From: Salvator merianae
Taxonomy: Eukaryota > Chordata > Lepidosauria > Squamata > Teiidae
Assembly: GCA_003586115.2 (NCBI GenBank)
Contig: QVOM02000029.1
Location: forward strand, 23,736,829 to 23,800,828
DNA: 64,000 nucleotides
Direction: 5' to 3'
This document shows, in pieces, positions 10,248-19,482 of the stretch. Within the stretch, counting starts at the first letter, position 1; every line of letters starts with the position of its first letter. The position numbers and the translations under genes are program-made. The notes beneath the pieces are model-generated. The model did not search any database, was not told where the DNA came from, and was given only the letters and a program-made list of their open reading frames with translations.

Positions 10248-11236
10248 TGCTTCCAACAGCAGCCAAGCTATTTCTGTCTAGGTAAGGGTGTAGCTGGTAT
10301 ATCATTGGAAGCTGGTAATAGACATACCTGGCCACAGAAATCACCTGAGTCCCATGTGCAAAGATAATTCCAAGAGCATGCCTCAAACTATGTATCTGTC
10401 CCTTTTGAGGTAGTGCAACTCCATTGAGAACAGGCAAAATCCTCAAATCTTGGACTTTAGTACTTCCTACACACAAGGGATCCATCTTGTCAGGGTTCAG
10501 TTTCAGTTTATTGCCCCCATTTCAGCCCATTACTGCATTCAGATGCTGGTTCAGGACATTCACCGCCTCTCCTGATTGAGATGAGAAATAGATCTCAGTG
10601 TTATCAGCATAGAGAAACAGATCTGAGTGCCATTAGCATACTGATGACATCCAGCCCCAAAGCTTCTGATGACTTTCCCCACCATGTTAATATAGATTTT
10701 AAATAGCATTGGTGACAAACTTGTGCCCTGCAGTACTACCCAATCCGGCCTTCAGGGCGCAGAGTTAAAGTAACTTAATACTACTTTATAAGATTGTCCC
10801 TACAGTAGGAGGAGAACCACTCTAACACTGTGCTTCCCACTCCCATTTCTTGGCTGTGATCCAGAAGGGTACTGTAGTCAATGATATTGAAGGCTGCTGA
10901 GAGATCAAGGAGAATCAACAGAGTTGCACTGCTTCTGCCTCTTTCTCTCAGAAGGTCATTCCTCAGGGCAACCAAAGCTGACACTGCCCCAAAACCAAGC
11001 CTGAACCCAGAATGAAAGGAGTTTAGATAGTTTTTTCTAAGAACACTTACAGCTGCACAGCAGCCACCCTCTCCAGCACCTTGCACAAGAAGGGGATATG
11101 TGCAACTGGATGATAGTTTGAACACACCTCAGGATCCTCATTCAACCTAATCAAGATGCTTCTGAATTCCTCTTCACTTTCTGCCATCAGAGTGCTATTG
11201 ACTGTATTCCAGAGATTACTGATATTCCTGTGGTGG
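10248..11236 (-). mobile_element. L2 LINE reverse-transcriptase remnant
   Basis: Read on the minus strand, the order is NYHPVAHIPFLCKVLERVAAVQL (about 11047-11125), then NSFHSGFRLGFGAVSALVAL and LLILLDLSAAFNIIDYSTLLD (about 10800-11040), then a stop-filled palm region, then KLNPDKMDPLCVGSTKVQDLRILPVL in parts and VARYVYYQLPMIYQLHPYL (about 10255-10500). These are RT motifs in L2 order. Several frameshifts and stops are present. Both flanks are BovB, so this L2 lies in the gap where BovB lost its catalytic core. Confidence 0.8.
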
Positions 11237-11429
11237 CCAGTGGCTTTCAGCCTTGGTGTTTGCACCCTGCACAAAAATTGCCATGACTATTTGTGAAGCC
11301 TCCGGGCCTCTGTACTGCCTCAGCAGTTCACCAAGTGACCTGCTGAGGCAGTAAGGAGGCCCGGAGGTTCCGCGAACGGCCATGACGCGCTTTGCATGGG
11401 GCACAAACACCAAGGCTTAAAGTCACCGG
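11237..11429. mobile_element. 193-bp palindromic element
   Basis: The two halves are inverted copies: AGCCTTGGTGTTTG at 11249-11262 pairs with CAAACACCAAGGCT near 11404-11417, and CCTCCGGGCCT with AGGCCCGGAGG nearer the centre. The innermost arms are TGCCTCAGCAG and CTGCTGAGGCA around a spacer of about 13 bp. It sits where the L2 fragment meets BovB. The right half keeps CpGs that have decayed in the left half. It is probably a foldback miniature transposon; no TSD was resolved. Confidence 0.65.
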
Positions 11430-11464
11430 ATGCCGCTGCTGACTATCTTAATTACAGTTTTTGA

Positions 11465-12520
11465 TTCATTATGTACTTATATAAGTTAAACAGCCTTGTT
11501 GCATACCTTTCTCAGTCTTAAAGCAATCAGTGGCTACATATTTGGTTCTAACTTTTGTTTCTTGACCCACATCTTTAAAAACTTGCCACAGTTTGTTGTG
11601 ATTGACATAGTTAAAGACTTTAGCATTGTCAATTAAGCAGGAGATGTTTTTCTGGAACTTTTCTGCTTTCTCTGTAATCCAGTGAATATTGGCAATTTGA
11701 TCTCTAGTTCCTCTGCCCCTTCAAAACCAGCCTGCACTTCTGGTAATTCTTGGTTCACATATTGCTGAAGCTTAGCTTGCAGAATCTTGACCATAACCTT
11801 GGTAGTGTATGAAATGAGTGCAACTTTCTGGTAGTTGGACATTCTTTGGCACTGCTCTTTGGAATCTTCTTTGGAATCTTCTTTGGGCCTTTTTCAATCC
11901 TATGGCCACTGTTGAGTTTTCCATATTTGCTGACATAATGGGAGTAGCCCTTTAACTGCATCATCTTCCAGGATTTTAAATAGTTCAGCTGAAATTCCAT
12001 CAACCTTATTGTTAGCAATGCTTCCCAAGGCCCACTTGACTTCATTCTCTTGGATGTCTGGTGCTAGGTTAGTGATCACACCATTGTGGTTATCTGTGAT
12101 GTTAAGATCTTTCTTGTATAGTTATTTTATGTATTCTTGCCACCTCTTCTTAGTCTCTTCTACTTCTGTTACGTCCCTATCGTTTTTGTCGTTTATCATA
12201 CCCATTTTTGCATGAAAAGTTTCCTTGATATCTCCAATTTTCTTGAAAAAAAGATCTCTTGTCTTTCCCATTCTGTTGTTTTCTTCTGTTTCTTTGAATT
12301 GCTCATTTAAGAGGGATTTCTTAACAATCCTTGCTCTTACCTGGAATTCAGCATTCAGACTTTCTCCTCTGCCTTTTGTTTTCCTTCTTACCTTAGCTAT
12401 TTGTAAAACTTCATCAGACACTCATTTTGCTTTCTTGCCCTTCTTTTTCTTTGTGATGTTCTTTGTCGCTGCATCCTGTGCAATGTCACAAACCTCTCTG
12501 CATAGTTTTTCAGGTACTCT
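11465..12520 (-). mobile_element. BovB LINE piece 3: linker and RT N-terminal half
   Basis: The minus strand encodes, in BovB order, RVPEKLCREVCDIAQD near 12520, LNAEFQVRARIVKKSLLNEQ and ENNRMGKTRDLFFKKIGDIK (12122-12421), a segment resembling NEVKWALGSI, SAELFKILEDDAVKG, QQIWKTQQWP and, with frameshifts, SNYQKVALISYTTKVMVKIL (11633-11842), then VNHNKLWQVFKDVGQETK in approximate frame near 11560-11620. Stops and frame changes are frequent. It continues piece 2 exactly across the inserted block 12521-14239. Confidence 0.85.
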
Positions 12521-12537
12521 GGCCACATTCACACTTT

Positions 12538-13300
12538 GGCCCTTTCTGCACTTGACCTTATTCCAGATTATGACCGTTTTCACACTTACTGTAGCAGAAC
12601 GTTCTAATTAACAGGCTTCAGGCCAGTGAAGTTGGAGTCTGTTGAGTGCTATACACACTTGCCAGCCAGGGAAACGACTCCAAGCTGATCAGCAGATGGA
12701 GCAGTGCGGATGGGAATCCGCTAGGCAGGAAGTGAGGTCACGAATCATAGAGGCATGGATGCGAAGATAGGTCTAGTAATCCGAACCATAGAGTACCGCT
12801 TCGAAGCTAGAGGGGCTCCTTTTGGAGCTGTCTTTGAAATGGCAGCCAGGGTGTGAAGCCCAAAGGGCAAACCGGGTGGTGAAGCAGCAGACCGCGCCTG
12901 TGCGGCTGCGCCAGCCCCTCCCTGCCGACATTTCGAGCCAGGAAGCAGTGTGAAAGCAACATCCCCAATCTGCGCATGATCTTGCAGGTCTCAATCAAGA
13001 CAGCAAGTTACTTGTCTAGCCTTTCCCAGCTTCAGGTATGTATCAGGCGAGCCTCGGTGAGAATTGGGAATGGCACGTTCACGCAGGAGTGTGAATGCTC
13101 CGTTCCAGCAAGCAGCCAAGAACGGTCTACTGTGGAAGTGCGAAAAGGGCCTATATCTTGGAATAGGGATCTGCCATTTGCATGCTGCTATAAACTATGG
13201 CAGGCCTCACCTGGGGCTTGCTATAATCTGCACTAGCATGTGGATCATAGGTCCCTATTCTGGGATATAGTCCAGAAAAAAGCCAAGTGCAGAAAGGGCC
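12538..13300. mobile_element. Palindromic TIR element, family C, interrupted
   Basis: The ends are GGCCCTTTCTGCACTTGACC and GCCAAGTGCAGAAAGGGCC, flanked by TTT on both sides (12535-12537 and 13301-13303). The interior after removal of 12572-13151 matches the uninterrupted copies at 43074-43254, 47017-47132 and 58964-59143. Intact length would be about 180 bp. It is non-coding and self-complementary over most of its length. Confidence 0.8.
12572..13151. mobile_element. 580-bp TIR element, family H, inside family C
   Basis: It starts GACCGTTTTCACACTTACTG and ends CAGTAG-like sequence then GTGGAAGTGCGAAAAGGGCC reversed (the right end reads GGAAGTGCGAAAAGGGCC). TAT lies on both sides (12569-12571 and 13152-13154). 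Uninterrupted family C copies have a single TAT there, so this is a confirmed insertion. Its right end, inverted, matches the left end of the element at 42928-43339 (GGAACGGAGCATTCACAC versus GGAATGGAGCATTCACAC). It is CpG-rich with no transposase. Confidence 0.8.
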
Positions 13301-13370
13301 TTTCTGGCCTGGAATTGTCTAAGCAGACAAGTCTAGGCTGGTTAAGATTAAGGTAGTTTTGGTCCATTCA

Positions 13371-13843
13371 GGGCCTCTTTGCACTGACCTGGTAGTGAGA
13401 GGTACAGGCCTGTCTGCATGCCACCACCACTGCCATGTCCTGGAGTACTCACAGTTGCTCCCAGATGTTGCTAGCTATGGACAACTAAAATGCTGTTCAC
13501 AGCTTGACCAGGAGCAGTTAGAGAGCTCTTGGTCAGCAGTGTTCACACACTCTTCTGGGTGTGACACTGTGAGTGGGCATGGCAGCACATCTGCAACAGT
13601 GGCTGCAGAGTTGTGCACCACATCCTGATTGCCATGGCAGTGAATGGGCACATGCCAAATGTTGCTGTGATTGTCATGGCAACCCAGCCCACGCTGGTCA
13701 GGCCATCCACACTTCAAGTTTTGGTGGTCTGGTTTGGGCCTTTTCCAGCCTTTGGAGTACAGATGACTGTTTCCATGCTTGAACCTTACCAGTCCAATAT
13801 GCAATTATTATACCATACCAGGCCAGCAAGTGTGAACAACCCC
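13371..13843. mobile_element. 473-bp TIR element, family F (related to A)
   Basis: The left end GGGCCTCTTTGCACTGACC and right end GGCCAGCAAGTGTGAACAACCCC are inverted partners, and TCA flanks both sides (13368-13370 and 13844-13846). Internal words such as CCACTGCCATG and ATTGCCATGGCAGTG are shared in inverted orientation with 1637-2066. It lies inside the composite 12521-14239. No coding region. Confidence 0.75.
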
Positions 13844-14242
13844 TCACATTTCTTTGTGTTGGAACACCTCTGTTCTGTTCCAGCAGTGCAACAAATGTGA
13901 ATGGCCCATTCCTGATTGCCATTACGAAGTCCAAACCAGCATCTGGAGCAGATTCAGACTTTGCAGGGAAGACGGACACTGCAAACAACTGCACAGCCAT
14001 AGTCATACAACCCATGCCTCATCACCTCACAGCATTCAGAAGAGTGTGAAGATGCTGTCCCTGGATCGTTCCTCAAGCTACTGGAATTCCTGTGGGAAAC
14101 TTTTAAGTTGTTCACAGTAGCAGGAACAACCCTGGGAAGGCTGGGATAACATTAAGACAGCTACAGCAGCATTTGTGTGCGAACATGGCATCCCAGCCAC
14201 TGGCTTGGAATGTTTTCTCAGGTAATTGTGGAAAGGCCCTCT

Positions 14243-14992
14243 GTCTGACAGATCTAATTCCTCAAATCTATTCATAAGGGATATTATATAGGTCATACCT
14301 GTATGGTCTAGAGTTTTTTCCTACTTTCTTTTATTTATGTCTGAATTTCACAATAAGAAGTTCATAATCTCAGCAGCAGTCAGCTCCAGGGCCTGTTTGT
14401 CCTAACTGCATAGAGCTTCTCCATCTTTGGCTGCAAGTTATATAATCAGTCTAACTCAATACTGGCCACCAGGTGACGTCCATTTGTAGAATCATCTTTT
14501 GGTTTGTGGGAAAATAATGTTTGCTATGACCAGTGAGTTATCTTAACAAAATTCTACTCGTCTCTGCCCTGCTTCATTTAGTACTCAAAAGCCAAACCTG
14601 CCTGTTATTCCAGGTATTTTTTTATTTCCTGCTGTAGCATTCAAGTCTTCTAGTATGAAAGTGACATATTTTGTGGTGTCAATGCTAGAAACTTGAGCCT
14701 CTTTGGCATCAGTGGTTGGAACACAGATGGTTTACTGTGATGTTAAGTGGTTTGCCTTGGAGTCAAATAAAAACTGTTCTCTCATTTTTGAGATTGTTAC
14801 CCAGTACTGCTTTTCTCACTCATTTCTTGACTATGAGGGCTACACTCCATTCCTTCTGAAGGATTCTTGTCCACAGTAGTAGATGTAATGGTCATCTGAA
14901 TTAAATTTGCCCATTCCAAACCATTTTTGTTCGCTGACTCACAAGATGTCAATGTTTTAGTCTTGCCATCTCACGTTTGACCACATCCATAG
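14243..14992 (-). mobile_element. BovB LINE piece 2: endonuclease domain
   Basis: The minus strand reads, with several frame breaks, VVKREMARL, SDDHYIYYCGQESFRRNGV, VLGNNLKNERTVF-like and LQGKPLNI-like sequence, LEDLNATAGNKKIPGITGR near the position of the DFNA motif, then VEFC and VIANIIFPQTKR, and finally LYNIPYE and FEELDLSDR. This order is that of the BovB apurinic-type endonuclease followed by the start of the linker. GDFN is altered to EDLN, one of several changes that make it inactive. It joins piece 1 across 14993-15883 and piece 3 across 12521-14239. Confidence 0.85.
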
Positions 14993-15490
14993 GCCTGTCT
15001 TGTCCACCTCCCTTTTGGACTCTGACTCAGGGCCTGAGGAACAGATGCTCCCTGCTCATGCCTCAGTACCTGCTGAGGTGGATGTGCAGGTGGTCCCAGC
15101 TTCAGAGCCTCTGGAAGGGGAGCCATCTGGTGCTGCCACAGAAACAGACAGTACTGTGGTGCCCCTGGGTTTGGCTGAATGTCAGCAGACTAAACAAAGA
15201 TTGAGACATTCAATCGGACTAGGGGAAAAACACTGAGGTCTGTCACACCCATGCACACAGCTACCGGCAGTTTCTGATGAGGATTTGTTATAAAGCGGAA
15301 CGTGCTCTTGCTGCTCTGCTGTTAGCAACATCCTTAAACAGGCTTGCAGCTTCAGAACCCAGTCTGTGTGGACTCTGACCGTTGGATCGTCTATCGTGAT
15401 TGCAAATTCTGGAGAGATTGACCTTGGACTGGCTTGACTACATTCTTGTGTACCTGTTCATGTACCTGGAATAAAACAAGCAAATTTCGT
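14993..15490 (+). mobile_element. Retroelement-like fragment with acidic Ser/Glu-rich ORF
   Basis: 15000-15236 is open for 78 residues and encodes LDSDSGPEEQMLPAHASVP and QQTKQRLRHSIGLGEKH. It is followed by a non-coding part ending GACCTTGGACTGGCTTGAC and then GGAATAAAAC near 15470, a possible polyadenylation signal. A fragment with similar composition and downstream sequence lies on the minus strand at 36359-36924. This could be the 3' end of an LTR retrotransposon, but no LTR boundary or TSD was found. It interrupts the BovB endonuclease. Confidence 0.35.
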
Positions 15491-15534
15491 GTTGCTAGCC
15501 GGCTTTCCTTGCACAGCTGTTGAAGTTATGACAG

Positions 15535-15881
15535 TGCCTGTTCACGCTGCAAGATCCTGTGGTGTGGTGGCCATTCATGCTGCAAGTGTTGGAACAGACC
15601 CATACCAGCCTCCTGAACTTGCAGTGATGGCTGGCCTGACTGTCACGACAGCAGCTGCAGCAACATCCAACCAATGCCATGGCTATCAGGGATGTGAATG
15701 CTGTGGTATGGTTGCAATCCAGTTGCTTCTGGTCAAGGTGTTAAAAAAATGTTGTTCACATCTGGAAGCATCTGAGAGTGGCTGTAGATGCTCCCAGATC
15801 CTGCAGCAGTGAGGTTGTGCAGACACACTTACCCGGTGAGTGTCTGATCACTCAGTATGGGTAAGGTGCAAACATGACTCA
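15535..15881. mobile_element. TIR element related to families A and F
   Basis: It opens GCCTGTTCACGCTGCAAGATC with an inverse partner GCTGCAAGTGTTGGAACAGACC shortly after, a subterminal hairpin. It closes with a second hairpin (CTTACCCGGTGAGTG with CACTCAGTATGGGTAAG) and then GTGCAAACATGAC. The interior shares AGCATCTGAGAGTGGCTGTAG-like words with 1637-2066. It lies within the block separating BovB pieces 1 and 2. No TSD was resolved. Confidence 0.5.
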
Positions 15882-15883
15882 GC

Positions 15884-16345
15884 TTAACTTCGTTAACAGA
15901 TCTTGCATTCCAGGTTCCTATGCAATATTGTTCTCTACAGCACTGGACTTCCCTTTCATCACCAACACATCCCACAGCTGAGATTTCCAACTTTGGCCCA
16001 GTTGCTTCACTCTTCCTAGTCTCCTTGTACTTGCCCTCCATTCTTCTTCAGTAACATTTTGTCTGAATCTTGTGATCCCATGTGATCACCCCAGGCCTTT
16101 CTGTCCTCATCTTCTAGTGTCATATTTTTTCTCCAGTGCTTTTCCATGGGGTTTTCTTGGCAAGGATACCGGAGTTGTTTGCTACTCCTTCTCAAGTGGA
16201 TCACATTTGGTCTGAGCTCTGCTCTATAACCTCTCTGTCTTGGGTGGCCCTGCACAGCATAGCTCATAGCTTCACTGATATGTCCAAGCTCCTCCATGAT
16301 GGCAAGACAGTGGACTATGAAGGAGATGCCATCTTGGCCTAATTT
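15884..16345 (-). mobile_element. BovB LINE piece 1: 5' part and start of endonuclease
   Basis: The minus strand encodes DSDKMLLKKNGGQVQGD and later EQYCIGTWNARSVNEVKLS, the conserved start of the BovB endonuclease (GTWNxRS). The upstream half contains HISEAMSYAVQGHPRQRG, resembling the leader found in squamate BovB copies. It is the 5'-most of four pieces of one minus-strand element. Confidence 0.8.
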
Positions 16346-16901
16346 GGAAAAAAGATGAGATAGAAATGGTCATCAATATACTGATCTGTGCCTAGAGGCA
16401 AGCTTCCTAAATAGGGTCAGGTTAGTGTGCAGTTTCCATTTTAGTACCCCCAATATCATTAATTCCTACTGACATTCATTACATTTACAAATACTACTGG
16501 AAATGTGACATGCAGACACATTGCATAATTTGCAAGGGTTCTTCAACCCCAAAGAATGGATGGGAAAGGTGTTTACATGGAAGCAGAAAGAAAGCCATAA
16601 TCATTCTGCTCTATTCACAGGAGGAAGACATTTAGATCCAAGGCAACATATTATGACAGTTTGGGGGAAAGGACATTTCTATTTTAGAACAAAAGAATAG
16701 AGAATCCCTTCAAACATCACAGTGGACTGTTTTGATGTCTGAAAGCCTGGTTCAAAATCTTTGAACACACATGATATGAAATCAAAGCCAAAAGAAAGGT
16801 AACATTCTTGTTTCACAGCATCAGTATAATGAATAGGAGGAATGTGATCTTGGTGATCTTCACTGCATGAATTAATGTGTAGATAAGAATGAAAGAAGCT
16901 G

Positions 16902-16978
<77 letters not shown>

Positions 16979-17934
16979 TTCAGTTCTTGGCTCAAAAAAG
17001 GCACTATATGCTTATAAATGAAGTTTCCCAGGAAAAAAATAAACCCTATATACCTAAGCGCATGTGTGTTTATATTTGATTATAAGTTTAAGAATTTATT
17101 TTCTTTTACTCTCTCTTTTTAAAATTATTTTCAAAAACAGGAATATGGGATGCATTTATGAGTGAATACCTACAAAAGTGACACAGATTGAAAAAGATTT
17201 ACCAATCTAAAGGTAACAATATATTTAAGTCAAATACATAAAACAAAGCATGGACAATGAAGCTATAGGGTCTGAAAAGACAATTTTGCTTACTGCTGCC
17301 AATCAATTTTGCTCATTATCTGTGATTGGCAAGTTGGTGGACTTTTTTTTGCACTTGTGAAGGTCCATATCTGTGGATCCAGATCAAGTCCTGAAGCTTG
17401 CATGAGCTTCTGAGCTGGCCCACTGCTCTTGAAAATTTTTGAAGGAACAAATGGAAGAGTTCAGAAACTCCTATAAATTCCTATAACTATGGAAGAGAGC
17501 CAAAGTTCTACAGAGTTAGAGCTGGAGAAGCCATAATAATCCTGGGGGCTTCCTATGAACTCTCAAAGTAATTGGATGCAACCTTTATTTTTAATGTGTT
17601 TTTTTTTTTTTTTAGAAATATCACATTTGTTCTTGTGGAACAGGTAAGAGATTTAAAAAAAAAAAAATAAAATCATAATTCAGAGAAGTCTCCAAACACA
17701 ATGCTGCTCACCAGATACCTTTTTTCTGTCCCCTAGGACTGATGTGACAGTTTTGGAGGCTGTAGCTCAGAGCTGACCAGAGCAACAAAACAATTTTGCC
17801 GCTTAGGGCAGCAAGGCCGACATTCTGTATAGATGGAGCTGGGTCCTCCATACCCACCCTTAGGCAACTGGTCCCACCCTCAGATTTTATTTCTTTCACA
17901 GTTTTCCCATTACTGAAGTTTTCTCTTTTTGCTA
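16346..17934. other. AT-rich stretch with a compound microsatellite
   Basis: Apart from the AT/GT repeat at 16903-16978 no gene or element end was recognised. A-rich and T-rich runs occur near 17600 and 17655. Confidence 0.45.
16903..16978. repeat. (AT)n(GT)n compound microsatellite
   Basis: About 19 AT units directly followed by about 19 GT units, a usual arrangement where slippage and mutation produce two adjoining dinucleotide tracts. Confidence 0.95.
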
Positions 17935-18805
17935 TGGAAAAACTTGAGAAAAAAGTGTGCCTGTGGGACTGTTGCTGCAACGGGAATTCTGGCAATGGGG
18001 AGTAATGGTAGGACAGGGCACAAGCAAGCTAAGACCAATAAAAAACACCTACCTGGCTCTACAGGCTCATTGCCACTGAAGGGGCAGTACCAAAGGGCCT
18101 CACTATTTGGGGGAGCCACTTCTGGGGTAATTGTCAGCTGCTTGTTTTGCTGACCAATCTTTACCCTAGATTGCTGGTATTCTAGATCCTCTTGGTTTGG
18201 TCTGCCACCATGGGAAAGTGCTGATAACTGCTGGGTTATAGGGCTGCTGCAACAGCTCCTCTGTGCATTCAGTCATCGTACTAATAAATGAGTCTTCACA
18301 GAGTTTGGCTGTGTACTACGCATTAGTTTCCAGTGGGGTTTTGGAAGGTGATTCTGACAGTAATGAGACCGAAAACCACATCCTTTTGGCTCAGGACCTT
18401 GGAGATCTGTGGGAGGGTTTGGGTCAGATGGTGGGAGTTTTAACTTGTTTTTAATTTTGTTTCACTGATTAATATTCTTTTAGCCTAGCCATAGTGTCTG
18501 TATAGCACAGGTAGGAATAATATGCCAATGCAGGAAAGAGGGGGGCAATTATCACTGTGGTGTCAGGCAGGGGGAGGTATGGTGCTAGGATACAGAAGGT
18601 TTGGTTTAAGAGAAGGAGTGTTAGATGCATTAAATCTATAACCCTGAAGTTATTTATTTGGTACAACACTGTTCCAGACCAATGGGATAGGGAGGGGATG
18701 TCACTGTTGTCCATAGGACCTCTCTCTCTCTCTTTACCAAGCAGTCAGTTCATTTTGTGCCTGAATTTGAGAGGCTGTTTTTGCTGTTAGATCAGAGAGA
18801 TGTAT
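17935..18805 (+). mobile_element. L2-like LINE 5' region
   Basis: This segment is collinear with 3190-4090 in the same orientation: shared blocks include CAAGCAAGCTAAGACC, TTAATATTCTTTTAGCCTA and GTTGTCCATAGGACCTCTCT. The copy at 3190 continues into an L2-type endonuclease, so I infer that both start in an L2 5' region. The segment homologous to 3770-3960 is absent here. No intact frame is present. Confidence 0.5.
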
Positions 18806-19010
18806 GATTTGATATACATACAGCTGTACTTCAAAACTAATGAGTCAAAAGTTCCTAGGAGAAGAAATTTCAGTTCAAAATGTAGAGATTTAAAATATGT
18901 TTAATGTAGTCAATTTCCCTCACTTTTTTATAAGCCATTATTTGTGATGATCATGTTTCTCAAATATTACTAGCTTTTGCATTTTCTCAATAGAAGATGA
19001 CAGAACTACA

Positions 19011-19482
19011 GCCTCTTTCTGCACAGGTCCTTAATCCAAATGAGGGTCCTGCATAGTAAAGATCTATGGGGACAAGTCCCTTCTATTGGTCTACTCCAAC
19101 TGCTTTAGATAGACTGTAATCATAATCAGGGAGGCTCTGATTGTGATTACTGGTAGTCATGTTTAAACATGTGTAGAGACACACTTCTGTGTTCAGGACT
19201 ATGGGGGAGCAATTTCAATGGCACACCAAAACTCATCCCAAAATGTAACCCCCAGAAGTTCCAAAGCTAGGAACTTTTGTTCCTAGCCCTCAGAGGTCTT
19301 GGTGTTTGATGTCAAAGCACTTTGCTTTGAGGCCATGGTGATGTGGTGTGGGTTGGTCTGGACCAGCATCATCTTGTAGATGGTGCTGATTCCACCCATG
19401 CCTGTCCATGGTTGGAATCCGTGGGCCTGACTGTTTCAGATCCAGGGATTCTGATCATGGGTTTTTCTGTGCAGAAAAACCC
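19011..19482 (+). mobile_element. Family D DNA transposon copy
   Basis: It starts GCCTCTTTCTGCACAGGTCC and ends CTGTGCAGAAAAACCC. It shares with 63133-63650 the order of GAGGCTCTGAT, CCCTAGCC-like followed by CAGAG, and GGTCTGGACCAGCA. Flanks ACA and ATA could be a decayed 3-bp TSD. Non-coding. Confidence 0.6.

Larger units (their letters stand above)
12521..14239. mobile_element. Composite TIR element inserted in BovB (outer layer)
   Basis: It starts GGCCACATTCACACTTT and ends TTGTGGAAAGGCCC, flanked by TCT at 12518-12520 and 14240-14242. BovB protein resumes on each side (LDLSDR at the 14.24-kb edge and RVPEKL at the 12.52-kb edge), so the block is a discrete insertion. Two other elements lie inside (12538-13300 and 13371-13843), leaving about 480 bp of its own sequence, including a hairpin near 13850-13910. 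There is no transposase. A further boundary between 13844 and 14239 cannot be excluded. Confidence 0.65.

Noticed and set aside
15000..15236. Host coding exon (78 aa)
   Set aside because: It interrupts a BovB LINE and has a look-alike at 36599-36913 on the other strand, so a dispersed element is more likely.
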